Source: Amblyomma americanum (taxonomy: Eukaryota; Arthropoda; Arachnida; Ixodida; Ixodidae). From it: DNA of 64,000 nucleotides. The stretch's first letter is position 1; each line of letters starts with the position of its first letter. This document shows positions 12,701 through 20,678 of the stretch, one piece after another. Location: NCBI RefSeq assembly GCF_052857255.1, contig NC_135505.1, positions 132,519,967 through 132,583,966 of the forward strand, written 5' to 3'. Below the pieces are notes generated by a model. That model saw only the letters and a list, made by a program, of their open reading frames with translations. It did no database searches and was not told the DNA's origin. The position numbers and the translations under genes were made by a program.

Positions 12701-15111
12701 GCAAGTGCTCTAAGGCCAGGCGCTTTCCTTCGGGGAGGTTGCAGTTGATGTCGACATTCGGAACAGATTGGTCGTCAGTGGCGCGCGATGATTGGTCGTC
12801 AGGGGCCGCTGCCGCGAACGCAAAGCAGATCGGAACATCCACAACAGCTTCAGCGGTAGCGATCGCAGTTCCAGAGAAAAGGTGCTGGTGCTCTGGAGAA
12901 AAATTTGTAACAAGGATCGCAGACCGGCCAGCGCGAATTGTTAGTAAGCTTCGAGCGGCGCAGATGCCTTGAGTCAGGAGGAGCGAATGATTAGCCTCGG
13001 CGACTGCTTCAGCGTCGTGCAACTCAGCACAGGCGACTTCAATCAAAACACTGCTACGGGGCGGAAGTGTGACGCTGTCGGCGAAAACGCGAAGTGCGGC
13101 ACTGCGTTGGCAGGAGTTGTCGAGTTCGGCGGCTTGCTCTGTGGAAAACATGACGATTCGGTTGCGCAGATCGATAATTGCTCCATACTCCCGCAGAAAG
13201 TCGATGCCGAGGATTAGGTCCCGAGAACACTCGCCCAGGACGATGCAGCTGACGACGAACGTGGATTTGCTGATCTGAACGCGAGCAGTGCACATACCCT
13301 TGGGCGTAACCAGATGACCGCCGGCAGTTCGAAGGTGCGCGCCAGGCCAAGGGGTAATCACTTTTTTCAGAATGGTCGCCAGTTGTCCACTTAAGATCGA
13401 ATAATCGGCCCCGGTATCAACTAATGCGCTTACTCTGCGACCATCGATAAGAATGGGTATTTCTAAAGAAACGCGGTTTTTTAACTCTGGTGATGGCGTC
13501 GGCGGGTTTTTGTCGGATTGCAGCGGCGACGACGGGAGGTCTTCAGCACAGCGCCCCCCAGCGACCTCGCCCCCGAAGGTCGCTGGTTTCAGTTTTCCCG
13601 ACGAGGACTTGGCGATCGGCCCGGTGCCGCTCGCGAGAAGCCGGGAGGTGTCGGGGAAGAGCGCCTCGGTGAGGGTGAGCGCGACTGCCGCTGCGCTCGG
13701 GATGGATTGCGCTGGTCCGCAAGGAATTCTTCAATTTCAGTGGGTCGTTCACCTTGACGGGGTCTCGGTGAGTCGGTGCGGAAGCCTTGGATGCCGATGC
13801 GTCGGTAATAACAATTCCGATAAAGATGACCTGGCTCTCCGCAGTGAAAACAGAGCGGTCGTCGGTTAGGTGTACGCCAAACGTCGGCCTTTCGGAGGGG
13901 TGCTCGACGATCCTCGAAGTACTGCACCGGTTGCACAGAGGGCCGCGGGGCTTGAGGCGTGGCGTGAATTGGTGGCGGCGAAGCGGGAGCCGGACGCCTT
14001 GCAACTTCGGCGTACGTCGGACGGTGGTAGTCCCCAGGCAGAGGTGGTACGTCGACCGCAGGAACAGGGCCCCGGAACGCCTGTTGCACCTCCTCTCGTA
14101 CAAGAGCGGAGATGGAACCGAGCGCAGGCTGCGACGGGCTACAAAATTTGTGAAGCTCCTCACGCACGATTGTGCGAATAAGTTCCCGCAAATCATCAGG
14201 ATGCTGTCCGATGGTGGCAAACGATGATGTGACTGCAGCAGCATGCACGGGCCGGTCGTAACTGGCGCAACGCTGTTGCAGGACCTTCTCCATCGTTGTG
14301 GCTTCCGAAAGAAATGCAGCAACTGTAGATGGTGGGCTGCGCACGAGGCCTGCGAACAGCTGCTCTTTGACGCCTCTCATTAAGTGCCGAAGTTTCTTCT
14401 CTTCAGGCATGGCAGGATCAGCTCTCCTGAAGAGCCGCGTCATGTTCTCGACGTACATTTGTACGCTTTCGTTCGGTAGCTGGACGCGGGACTGGATTGC
14501 CCGCTCCGCTCTTTCGCGGCGATCCGCGCTGGTGTAGGCCTCCAGCAGGCGACGGCGAAACTCTCGCCAGGAAGTTAGAACTTCCTCACGGTTCTCAAAC
14601 CACGTGCGGGCGCCATCCTCTAGGCTAAAGTAGACGTTTCTTAGTTTCGCGGCGTCGTCCCACTGGTTATAAGCAGCCACACGCTCGAAGTGAAGGAACC
14701 AGTCCTCCACGTCTTCGAAAAGGTCCCCGTGGAAGGCCTTGGGAACCCGCGGGGTCTGCAAGGTATAGTGGGCAGGTGTAGCACCGGCAGCTTGCGTGAG
14801 AATACCGGTGGCTGGTATCATAACTGTCGCGAGTGGTCCAAACTCCGGTGAAAGTCCCTGCAGCCTCCGGCTGAAGCGGTGTACCGGGGTATCAATCGGC
14901 GCAGGGCTGGCGGCACGGCTCCCTGGAGGGGTTTCTTGCATGGGATACTCGTACCCAGCAGGCTCCACCAAATTGTCACGGAGTTCTCACGGAGAGACGC
15001 TTCAACAGCTGGAGTCGGCAAGAGGAGACGGTAATGGCGGCCGATCCGCGATAGCACGAACGCAACCTCATCGTCTTCGCGGACAGCTTGCGCCACCTGG
15101 CAACACTAGGT

Positions 15112-15179
<68 letters not shown>

Positions 15180-15677
15180 CGCACCTAGCAACCTGCCCAA
15201 CGTGTCAGGTGGCAGGTCAATTTCATCTTGAGAGGCTGCTCGGAAAGAATAACCTGGGTCGCAACGCAAGCCAAGCAACCCAAGTCCCGCCAATGGCAGC
15301 GCCTGCCACAGAAGGGCAGTGGCGCATCGCGTGGCCGCTGCACCACTCCGCTTGGATTGCTAAGAACACTGCAAGTAATCTACGAACCTAGAGAATGATC
15401 AGTTCCGCATATATGGACATTAATCCACTATCGCTATTCGAACAACTGCAATCAGTGAACACTGAATCCGAACACCGGAACCGAAGGAAAAACCGAACAT
15501 CTTGCGCGCCGAATTAGCATTTAGCCTTACTACAAAAATGAATCATAATTTTTTACTCAACACTCGCATTATTCGACCTCTTTTCAGGATGGCGACATTG
15601 TCGTCACAGCCAAGGTTTTGGATGGCAATGACGTTTACGCTTGCATCACGTTCCCCCTGCAAGTTGAAGTTGACTAA
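669..15677 (+). CDS. ML-domain secreted lipid-binding protein, copy 1 (4 exons)
   Basis: Join of 669-756, 7588-7771, 8135-8282 and 15588-15677: 510 nt, 169 aa. Residues 1 to about 18 form a signal peptide (hydrophobic FLGLLVAF core, Ala-Ala-Cys end). The rest matches an MD-2-related lipid-recognition (ML) fold as in NPC2 and mite group-2 allergens. It has six Cys in the family pattern: ITKC near the start, LPC, PCTYQLC, NTCPV with GTYTA after it, and [13 protein letters not shown] at the end. An N-glycosylation sequon NGT follows the fourth Cys. All donors are GT and all acceptors AG. The exon 3 acceptor after CATAATAG was preferred because the earlier TTTCAG acceptor gives a stop, and because it restores the family's C-T-Y motif. 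Proteins of this fold bind lipids or sterols extracellularly; the ligand is unknown. Intron 1 carries a LINE and intron 3 a gypsy element. Confidence 0.85.
757..2597 (+). other. ML gene 1 intron 1, 5' part
   Basis: Non-coding and matched along its length by 25315-27230 (unit 2) and by unit 3. Compared with unit 2 it lacks a short stretch after the exon (copy 2 around 25376-25448). I see no gene in it. Confidence 0.7.
2625..2638 (-). other. LINE-1 3' hairpin
   Basis: ACCCCC-AC-GGGGGT (minus strand) sits about 10-25 bases before the TGAAC-type tail. Probably the structure read by the element's own RT when priming. Confidence 0.6.
2697..5530 (-). pseudogene. LINE-1 ORF2 (endonuclease-RT), two nonsense changes
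   Basis: One reading frame covers the endonuclease ([25 protein letters not shown]) and the RT ([52 protein letters not shown]), to a C-terminus near FSKALTDH. It is interrupted only by stops at 4587-4589 (KP*FTT) and 3249-3251 (DLS*RTH). Both positions look like Trp in relatives, as TGG to TGA and TGG to TAG. No frameshift separates the blocks, so decay is slight. Confidence 0.8.
5544..6763 (-). CDS. LINE-1 ORF1 with 5' monomer-encoded leader and 2A
   Basis: Open from the element's 5' end to the stop at 5544. The 5' part translates the monomer array, then a short hydrophobic, Cys-rich stretch ends in [10 protein letters not shown]. After the 2A comes a coiled-coil-rich region ([25 protein letters not shown], in part) and a basic RNA-binding-like region with [14 protein letters not shown] and IERAHRLGR, as in ORF1 proteins of CR1/L2 LINEs. 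The likely product acts as an RNA chaperone in the retrotransposition particle. A nearby in-frame ATG lies just before the monomer/body junction (ATGCAG, 6390-6395). Confidence 0.75.
6231..6254 (-). other. 2A-like ribosome-skipping motif in LINE-1
   Basis: Encodes DIETNPGP, preceded by LLMQSG. It matches the D(V/I)ExNPGP consensus at which ribosomes skip the Gly-Pro bond. Such motifs are known at the ORF1 N-terminus of some non-LTR elements. Activity here is inferred. Confidence 0.75.
6390..6763 (-). repeat. LINE-1 5' monomer (315 bp) plus 59-bp leader
   Basis: The 59 bases at 6705-6763 repeat the last 59 of the 315-bp monomer 6390-6704. Both end (minus strand) in GCCATGCAG. At the inner junction the body begins GTTAG. 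The monomer length is divisible by three and open. Confidence 0.85.
6764..7587 (+). other. ML gene 1 intron 1, 3' part
   Basis: Matches 27286-28426 (unit 2) apart from a SINE there. Position 7411-7430 is the empty site of that SINE. I see no coding sequence. Confidence 0.65.
7588..7771 (+). CDS. ML gene 1, exon 2
   Basis: Acceptor TTTCAG|GTGTC, donor TG|GTAAGT. Encodes the first beta strands ([24 protein letters not shown]) and the second conserved Cys (SLPC), and ends two bases into the codon of the third Cys. Confidence 0.85.
8135..8282 (+). CDS. ML gene 1, exon 3
   Basis: A pyrimidine-rich tract runs into CATAATAG|C. The first base completes TGC, giving C-TYQLC. Encodes the central loop with [14 protein letters not shown] and SFELPSN. 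The donor is GGG|GTGAGT (phase 0). Confidence 0.8.
8283..9095 (+). other. ML gene 1 intron 3, proximal part
   Basis: Shared with units 2 and 3. No gene is supported. Open frames here are not kept open in all three units. Confidence 0.6.
9096..9242 (+). CDS. Unrecognised 48-aa ORF in intron 3 of ML gene 1
   Basis: ATG to TAA; starts [11 protein letters not shown] and ends [10 protein letters not shown]. Unit 2 keeps the frame with one residue changed (Leu to Val), while unit 3 has a stop after 36 codons. I do not recognise the product. It could be an exon-like fragment of a transposase or an old retrocopy. Being inside an intron of another gene on the same strand argues against an independent gene. 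Confidence 0.25.
   Translation: MIFVAGKSSDLRKDTAPFESHCFQMCDKARLLVRETYSFFRANGRVLK
9373..9512. repeat. Long intronic inverted repeat, unit 1
   Basis: Two arms of about 62 bases (9373-9435 and 9451-9512), with about six mismatches, around a 15-base loop. A transcript would fold into one long hairpin. The same structure occurs at 30213-30351 and 50678-50816. Confidence 0.8.
9744..9766. repeat. (TA)n microsatellite, left of gypsy
   Basis: TA tract that continues at 15116-15177 on the other side of the gypsy element, so the element landed inside one array. Confidence 0.9.
9767..9908 (-). repeat. Gypsy 3' LTR (142 bp)
   Basis: TGTCACGG...GGTGGCA on the + strand, with TG/CA ends. It is short for this superfamily. 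A purine-rich tract (GGAGGGGGGAAT on the minus strand, about 9909-9922) lies just inside it and is a plausible plus-strand primer. Confidence 0.9.
10026..13361 (-). CDS. pol: Gypsy pol (protease-RT-RNase H-integrase)
   Basis: 1111 codons open from a GTG at 13361. The frame continues upstream to at least about 13560 and includes the protease active-site DTGA at about 13407-13418. In order: retropepsin remainder ([13 protein letters not shown]), RT ([46 protein letters not shown]), RNase H ([23 protein letters not shown]), integrase HHCC zinc domain ([26 protein letters not shown]), and the DDE core ([32 protein letters not shown]). All catalytic motifs are present with no stop, so the protein looks functional. 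It ends shortly before the purine tract and 3' LTR. Confidence 0.9.
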   Translation of the reverse strand: MITPWPGAHLRTAGGHLVTPKGMCTARVQISKSTFVVSCIVLGECSRDLILGIDFLREYGAIIDLRNRIVMFSTEQAAELDNSCQRSAALRVFADSVTLPPRSSVLIEVACAELHDAEAVAEANHSLLLTQGICAARSLLTIRAGRSAILVTNFSPEHQHLFSGTAIATAEAVVDVPICFAFAAAAPDDQSSRATDDQSVPNVDINCNLPEGKRLALEHLLLEYKQCFASSSKVRQTPLTQHRIITYDDARPIRQQPYRVSAKEREVIQKQVQEMIDDGVVQPSQSPWSSPVVLVKKKDGTLRFCVDYRKLNNVTKKDVYPLPRIDDSLDRLRRAKYFSSIDLKSGYWQIEVDERDREKTAFVTPDGLYEFKVLPFGLCSAPATFQRMMDTVLTGLKWQSCLVYLDDVVVFSETFEQHLVRLRTVLRALHSADLTLKPQKCHFGYTELKFLGHVVSADGVRPDPDKTAAVANFPTPTDKKAVQRFLGLCAYYRRFIADFSKIAEPLTRLTRNNTSFVWTIDQETAFSSLRQRLQTSPVLAHFDEEADTEIHTDASNIGLGAVLVQHQEGIERVIAYASRTLSRAERNYSTSEKECLAVVWATMKFRPYLYGRAFKVVTDHHCLCWLANLRDPSGRLARWSLRLQEFDITIVYKSGRKHEDADTLSRAPLDSSGPEIDDYSGFLGILNASDIIARQRADTDLRPLIDNLEGHAMPLLRHFARRLGSFCLREGILYKKNSRGQERAYLLVLPADLRADILLACHDEPTSGHLGFSRTLARIRNMYYWPGLSDDVQRYVKSCRECQRRKTPPLKPAGFLKPVTTPRSPFDQIGMDLLGPFPLSLSGNKWIIVATDYLTRYAETKAIPCATASEVADFFMQNIVLRHGAPSCVITDRGTAFTAQLIDHIFTLSCTSHRKTTAYHPQSNGLTERLNKTIADMLSMYVDVQHKTWDEVLPYVTFAYNTALQETTRFTSFRLVYGREVQSMLDAMLPCLDDDQLAPDVHEIAQRAEEARQLARVHIGQQQGTDARRYNLRHRQVDYNPGEQVWVWTPVRRQGLSEKLLCRYFGPYKVLRRISDVTYEVVPDGAAQPRRRQPNSSDIVHVVRLKPYYAR
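13589..14941 (-). CDS. gag: Gypsy gag
   Basis: About 450 aa from the first ATG; the frame is open a little further upstream. The middle shows the capsid-like retrotransposon gag segment ([37 protein letters not shown]). The C-terminus has one zinc knuckle, [14 protein letters not shown] (CX2CX4HX4C), then a Ser/Arg/Pro-rich tail. It forms the particle that packages element RNA. The stop at 13589 lies within the upstream part of the pol frame, so pol is probably made by frameshifting. Confidence 0.85.
   Translation of the reverse strand: MQETPPGSRAASPAPIDTPVHRFSRRLQGLSPEFGPLATVMIPATGILTQAAGATPAHYTLQTPRVPKAFHGDLFEDVEDWFLHFERVAAYNQWDDAAKLRNVYFSLEDGARTWFENREEVLTSWREFRRRLLEAYTSADRRERAERAIQSRVQLPNESVQMYVENMTRLFRRADPAMPEEKKLRHLMRGVKEQLFAGLVRSPPSTVAAFLSEATTMEKVLQQRCASYDRPVHAAAVTSSFATIGQHPDDLRELIRTIVREELHKFCSPSQPALGSISALVREEVQQAFRGPVPAVDVPPLPGDYHRPTYAEVARRPAPASPPPIHATPQAPRPSVQPVQYFEDRRAPLRKADVWRTPNRRPLCFHCGEPGHLYRNCYYRRIGIQGFRTDSPRPRQGERPTEIEEFLADQRNPSRAQRQSRSPSPRRSSPTPPGFSRAAPGRSPSPRREN
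14974..15115 (-). repeat. Gypsy 5' LTR (142 bp) and primer site
   Basis: Same 142 bp as the other LTR. On the minus strand it is followed after three bases by TGGTGGAGCCTG, which fits a tRNA-primer binding site (TGG start). The priming tRNA was not identified. Confidence 0.85.
15116..15177. repeat. (TA)n microsatellite, right of gypsy
   Basis: Pure TA, the second half of the array split by gypsy. It is followed at 15178-15238 by a segment whose inverse complement lies between two TA arrays in unit 3. Confidence 0.9.
15588..15677 (+). CDS. ML gene 1, exon 4 and 3' end
   Basis: Acceptor CTTTTCAG|GATGGC. Encodes 29 residues ([13 protein letters not shown] to LQVEVD) and TAA at 15675-15677. A polyadenylation signal AATAAA lies at 15863-15868. 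The exon is 7.3 kb from exon 3 because a gypsy element sits in the intron. Confidence 0.85.
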   Translation, partial: DGDIVVTAKVLDGNDVYACITFPLQVEVD

Positions 15678-16075
15678 GCCAATGGAGGCTCCGTCAAAGG
15701 CTACGTCATTGGTGCAACCGCAGATTACGGACGAGTTCAAGAAAAAAGATCGTAATGCATTTATACTTGTGCAGTTCAGCTATTTGGATATCCAGGCCGG
15801 CAATTACGTCTTGGTTCGCCAGATGTAAAGCTATTTTTTTTGTACTGCGTTGTATGAGCAGAAATAAACCTTTCATGAAAAACTACCGATTTGAAAGGTA
15901 TTTATTATAAGAAATATGTGTTCCTCGAGGACTCAAACACTCTATGAGGCTAGCGTAGCGGTGATATTCCGGGAATGAAGATATGAAAAGAATATTGTGT
16001 CTACAGGTTAAGCGAAGACGCTTGTTACATGGCGAGACGCCATGAATAAAAAAGGTAGAAGCAAACTGTCAGAAC
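15678..16075 (+). other. 3' UTR and flank of ML gene 1
   Basis: Contains the AATAAA at 15863-15868 and spacer shared with units 2 and 3, up to the LINE insertion point after GTCAGAAC. Confidence 0.7.
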
Positions 16076-16749
16076 TCATTGGGCACGGCAGCAACAGCGG
16101 CATGCGGATGCATAATCCTTTCGTCTATCTTGTGCAGCTGATTGCCTCTACGCTGGTGATATCGACGCCACACCACAGCCCTGGCCTCGTGACGCAGACC
16201 GTACTGCTGCAGCAGACGAACCACTCCTGCTGCTTCCAGCCTGTGACAGCGGTGGTCAACGACACCTTCGGCTACCTACGAGAGACGTCAACGACGCTGT
16301 GCATCGACGGGCCCTCCCACTCTCCCCAGATGGCGTACTGGAGCCCATTCTGCATAAAGCGAGGACAGACCAGCGCGAACATCATTGGGCACGGCAGCAA
16401 CAGCGGCATGCGGATGCATAATCCTTTCGTCTATCTTGTGCAGCTGATTGCCTCTACGCTGGTGATATCGACGCCACACCACAGCCCTGGCCTCGTGACG
16501 CAGACCGTACTGCTGCAGCAGACGAACCACTCCTGCTGCTTCCAGCCTGTGACAACGGTGGTCAACGACACCTTCGGCTACCTACGAGAGACGTCAACGA
16601 CGCTGTGCATCGACGGGCCCTCCAACTCTCCCCAGATGGCGTACTGGAGCCCTTTCTGCATAAAGCGAGGACAGACCAGCGCGAACATCATTGGGCACGG
16701 CAGCAACAGCGGCATGCGGATGCATAATCCTTTCGTCTATCTTGTGCAG
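16076..16749 (+). repeat. LINE-2 5' monomers (2 x 306 bp plus 62-bp leader)
   Basis: Monomers 16138-16443 and 16444-16749 differ at only a few bases. The leader 16076-16137 repeats their last 62 bases. Each ends CTTGTGCAG, and the body begins GTAAGAAG at 16750. All are open in the ORF1 frame (102 codons each). Confidence 0.92.
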
Positions 16750-17656
16750 GTAAGAAGACGTTACGGCAAATGTCTTCGCTCAAATGATCCGTTTATTCTT
16801 GTGCTGCCGTGCCCAACGCAGCTATGTCCTTTACTGTGTGATCTGGCAATGCATGTGGCGGATTTGCTGTCGTTGGCCGGAGACATCGAGACGAATCCCG
16901 GTCCAGATCTCGCTCAGATTTCCAAGCAGCTAGAGGCAATTGCCGGAGACATAAAAAGCATCAAAGAGGAACGACTAGCATCAATTGAAGCTAAATTGGA
17001 AAACATGGCTGCCCTTGACAAAAAAAATATTGGACTGCATAGACCAGGTCGCCAACATGCAAAAAGTCGTTGCCTCACTTGAACTAAAGCTTGATGACTT
17101 GGAAAACCGATCGAGGCGGAGTAACCTTTTAGTATACGGCATTACAGAAGATCCTGATGAAAACAGTGAGTCCTTAGAACAGATTTTTAATGAAGACATT
17201 GCTAAAAATATCCTCAAAATTCAACCTGTCGCCATTGAACGCATACATAGGTTGGGAAAGCCTTCAGCTGAAAAAACCAGGCCTGTAATACTAAAACTTC
17301 TTGACTATCGCGAAAAGACTCTTGTGCTAAAAAACTGGAGTAAACTTAAAGGTAGTGAATATGCAATCAGTGAAGATTTTTCAGCCCGAGTACGCGACGT
17401 AAGGAAAAAGTTGTGGATTAGTGCGAAAGCATTGAACGATTCCGGGGCAAAGGTTGCACGAGGGTTCGACAAAATACGCATAAACGGTGAAATGTTCCAA
17501 TGGAATGAAGAAAACAACTGCCGAGTACCCGCAAAGACACAGACAAACGCGACAACTAACTCGTGTCCCGAGACAAATGCGAGTACAAGCCAAAAAAACG
17601 AACATGGCAAAGCACCAAACCTACGCCCCCGTCATCCCACAAAACGAAACAGATAG
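16106..17656 (+). pseudogene. LINE-2 ORF1 with 2A, one frameshift
   Basis: In-frame ATGs lie in the leader. The frame runs through the monomers and DIETNPGP (16882-16905) into a coiled coil, then breaks in a run of A residues near 17018-17026. It resumes one frame over (KLDDLENRSRRSNLLVYGI, IERIHRLGK, KLKGSEYAISEDFSARVR) to a stop at 17656. A one-base change in a homopolymer may be real or a sequencing error. The downstream half resembles the ORF1 proteins of the other two 2A-LINEs here. Confidence 0.75.
16882..16905 (+). other. 2A-like motif in LINE-2
   Basis: Encodes DIETNPGP after LLSLAG, 133 bases after the monomer/body junction. Same consensus and almost the same spacing as in the other two families. 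Confidence 0.75.
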
Positions 17657-20415
17657 CTTTTGCAAATGTAAATGCGCGAAGTATACTTAATAAACTTGAG
17701 TCACTAGAATCTCTTCTTATCGGCCTCGAACCTGACTTCATAGCGATTACAGAAACTTGGCTCACTGGCGATATCAGTGACAAAGAAATTGCCCCACCAA
17801 ACTATGCTATCGTGCGCAAAGACAGGATAACACGTGGAGGCGGAGTGGCTATACTAATAAACAAAAAAATTCCCTTCGAAATCTTACCAGAAGTAGAGGG
17901 TGCCGAGGCACTCTTTTGTAAGTTGTTATTTGGAACGAACACTGTCACTGTAGGTTGTGTTTACCACAGTCCTTCGGCAGATCAGCCTGCATTGGTCTCG
18001 CTGTATGAATATATGCAACAATATGTTCAAAAATCCAGACTGATCCTTCTTGGGGACTTCAACCTACCAGATATAGATTGGCAAAGCATGTCGTACCGCT
18101 CACCGTGTTCTGAAACTCTTTTTGATATTATGTTTAGTTTTGACTTGTTCCAAGTTATCAACGAGCCTACACGTGTTCAAGGTAGTGCATCTAACATTCT
18201 TGACCTCATCTTCCTCAGCAATCACTTTGCGATTGATCAAACCAACTTAGCAGTCCTCGATGGCATATCAGATCATAAGCTAACATTGTGCACCACACCC
18301 ATTCAAGCAACAGCAGCTCGTACTATCTCGAAAACTACTTACCCAGACTTCACAAACGCTGATGATTTAAACATACTTAATTACCTAATTTCGGAGTACG
18401 AATCGTTTGAAGAACTCGCTAATTACCAAGGTACAAATATAGATACGCTGTGGGGAAGCTTCAAGGCCATTGTATCGCACTGCATCAAAAAATTTGTACC
18501 ATTGAAGACCAAACGAACAAATACGCGTAACCCTTGGATAACACGCGATATCATTCATGGGAAACGCAAAGTAAAACGACTAAGGAAATCACTAAAATCA
18601 AAAAATGCCTCTCAGGTAAAACATAAGCTCGCGAACGCTATCCGTGAAATGAAACCAAAAATTATGGCAGCGAAAACAAACTACTTCTCAGTTACGCTTC
18701 CTAATTTTTTGAAACGCTCCCCTGGAAAATTTTGGAACTACCTCAGCACCAAAACACAAGAAGACACCTTCAATTGGCAAGGACAAAATCAAAATTTTGC
18801 AAATTCCTTAAATACATACTTCCCATCTGTGTTCACAGTTGACGATGGCTGCACACCGGAGAGTATTCAGCGCATTCAAACACCGCTAGACATGCCAACA
18901 ATAACTGAGACAGGCGTGCTCAACCTACTATTATCAATAGACACAAAAAAAGCAAATGGTCTTGATAATATTCCGAACACTTTTTTGCAAAGATATGCTG
19001 AAGTCAACGCGAAATATTTACATTTATTGTTCAATAAATCTTTATCAACCTGTAGTCTAGCTAATGAATGGAAAATAGCGAAACTTATTCCTATACACAA
19101 AACAGGAAGCAAAGATGACGTTTCAAATTATCGACCAATATCACTAACGTGCACGGTAGGAAAATTATTGGAACACATCATACTAAAGCATATCACCAGT
19201 TATGTTAAGCAAGAAAACATTTTATCGCCAGTTCAACATGGATATCGAAGGGGACTTTCAACTATCACCCAATTACTCGAACTAACACATGATTTGTTCC
19301 AGAGCATTGATAACCAAAAGCAAGTTGACTTGATTGCACTTGATTTCTCTAAGGCGTTTGACAGAGTAAGCCATAACAAACTAATTAGCAAACTTAGATC
19401 AACTTTAGGTAACGGCCCTATTATCAACTGGATCGAGGACTACTTAACTAACCGATCTCAGTATGTTGTAGTTAACAATGAAATTTCTTCTACTGCGCTC
19501 GTTACGTCGGGAGTACCCCAAGGGTGCGTCCTTGCTCCACTTTTATTTCTTATCTTCATTAATGATCTGCCCTCTAACATACAAGTTAAAATTAAACTTT
19601 TTGCCGATGACTGCATACTTTACAACGAAATTAACACTGTAAATGACCACGATGATATAAACAGCGCCCTTCATGAAGTGGTAATATGGTGTCACAAATG
19701 GCAAATGGAATTGAACATTAAAAAAACAGCCTTCTTATGTGTAACCCGTAAAAAACAAAGGTCCGAATATGTGTACAGCATCAATAACATACCGCTCACC
19801 CGAGTTCACGAACACAAATACCTTGGATTAATCATTTCACATGATCTAAGATGGGAATCACATATTAACAGTATAGTATCATCTGCTTTAAAACGATTGT
19901 TCTTCCTTAGAAGACGGCTTCGAGAAGCGCCACCGGAGACCAAACTGTTAGCATATAACACATTTATACGATCAGTTCTCGAATATGGAAACACGATTTG
20001 GTTTCCCTACACACAACAGCTCATTAACAAACTAGAAGGAGTACAGAGAAAGGCAATTAGATTTATCTTTAACAAATACAGGACCAGTGATTCACCATCC
20101 CAACTACTAAACCAAGCATGTATTCTTACTTTACAGAAACGCGCCAGACTAGCACGACTAAAATTATTGTTCCAATTAGTTCATAACTCGTTAAACATAG
20201 ATACTTCGTTATATATATCTGTAGATGAATCGAGACCATCCCGGCATAAGCACCCATTAACCCTTAGAGAGTACGCATTCCGAACCGACTGTTTCAGATA
20301 TTCATTTTTTCCGCTTGCCATAAAAGATTGGAATAGTTTGAACCCCTCTATCACTACTAATACATCTTTGCAGAAATTTGTAACTCTGGTAGAAGAACAG
20401 TTGCGCGATAATTAA
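17563..20415 (+). CDS. LINE-2 ORF2 (endonuclease-RT), intact
   Basis: 950 codons, overlapping the end of ORF1. The N-terminal part is an AP-type endonuclease: NVNARSILNKL, AITETWLTGD, LLGDFNLPDIDW, DGISDHKL. The RT core has [53 protein letters not shown] and KLFADDCILY, then the thumb region with HKYLGLIISHDLRWE. It would nick target DNA and copy the RNA by target-primed reverse transcription. No RNase H domain is seen. The start could be later than the first ATG, since the first residues overlap ORF1. Confidence 0.9.
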   Translation: MSRDKCEYKPKKRTWQSTKPTPPSSHKTKQIAFANVNARSILNKLESLESLLIGLEPDFIAITETWLTGDISDKEIAPPNYAIVRKDRITRGGGVAILINKKIPFEILPEVEGAEALFCKLLFGTNTVTVGCVYHSPSADQPALVSLYEYMQQYVQKSRLILLGDFNLPDIDWQSMSYRSPCSETLFDIMFSFDLFQVINEPTRVQGSASNILDLIFLSNHFAIDQTNLAVLDGISDHKLTLCTTPIQATAARTISKTTYPDFTNADDLNILNYLISEYESFEELANYQGTNIDTLWGSFKAIVSHCIKKFVPLKTKRTNTRNPWITRDIIHGKRKVKRLRKSLKSKNASQVKHKLANAIREMKPKIMAAKTNYFSVTLPNFLKRSPGKFWNYLSTKTQEDTFNWQGQNQNFANSLNTYFPSVFTVDDGCTPESIQRIQTPLDMPTITETGVLNLLLSIDTKKANGLDNIPNTFLQRYAEVNAKYLHLLFNKSLSTCSLANEWKIAKLIPIHKTGSKDDVSNYRPISLTCTVGKLLEHIILKHITSYVKQENILSPVQHGYRRGLSTITQLLELTHDLFQSIDNQKQVDLIALDFSKAFDRVSHNKLISKLRSTLGNGPIINWIEDYLTNRSQYVVVNNEISSTALVTSGVPQGCVLAPLLFLIFINDLPSNIQVKIKLFADDCILYNEINTVNDHDDINSALHEVVIWCHKWQMELNIKKTAFLCVTRKKQRSEYVYSINNIPLTRVHEHKYLGLIISHDLRWESHINSIVSSALKRLFFLRRRLREAPPETKLLAYNTFIRSVLEYGNTIWFPYTQQLINKLEGVQRKAIRFIFNKYRTSDSPSQLLNQACILTLQKRARLARLKLLFQLVHNSLNIDTSLYISVDESRPSRHKHPLTLREYAFRTDCFRYSFFPLAIKDWNSLNPSITTNTSLQKFVTLVEEQLRDN

Positions 20416-20678
20416 AATAGATAAAAAAATAATAATTTACAAGTACAACAGACCGCTGGTATCACTGCATATAACAGCATCTGTATGAACATACTACTTA
20501 CAATGTATAAAATCGCACCCTTTTCTGTGAAATATACTCTTTCGTTATGTGTTTTATTTTTGCTATCTGTTTTTTTCCCCATACTCATGTAATTACTTGC
20601 AAACAACAGTGTTCTTAATATATACCATTCCATTTGTATTCGCTTTGTACCTTCTTACTATGTGCCCATCCTGTAAAA

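Larger units (their letters stand above)
9767..15115 (-). mobile_element. Ty3/gypsy LTR retrotransposon
   Basis: Bounded by two 142-bp LTRs that differ at one noted position (9847 T against C at 15054 or so). It encodes gag and pol on the minus strand with the order protease, RT, RNase H, integrase, which is the Ty3/gypsy order. There is no env frame. A short flanking duplication cannot be defined because both flanks are TA repeat. Near-identical LTRs and open frames mark a recent insertion. Absent from units 2 and 3. Confidence 0.92.
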
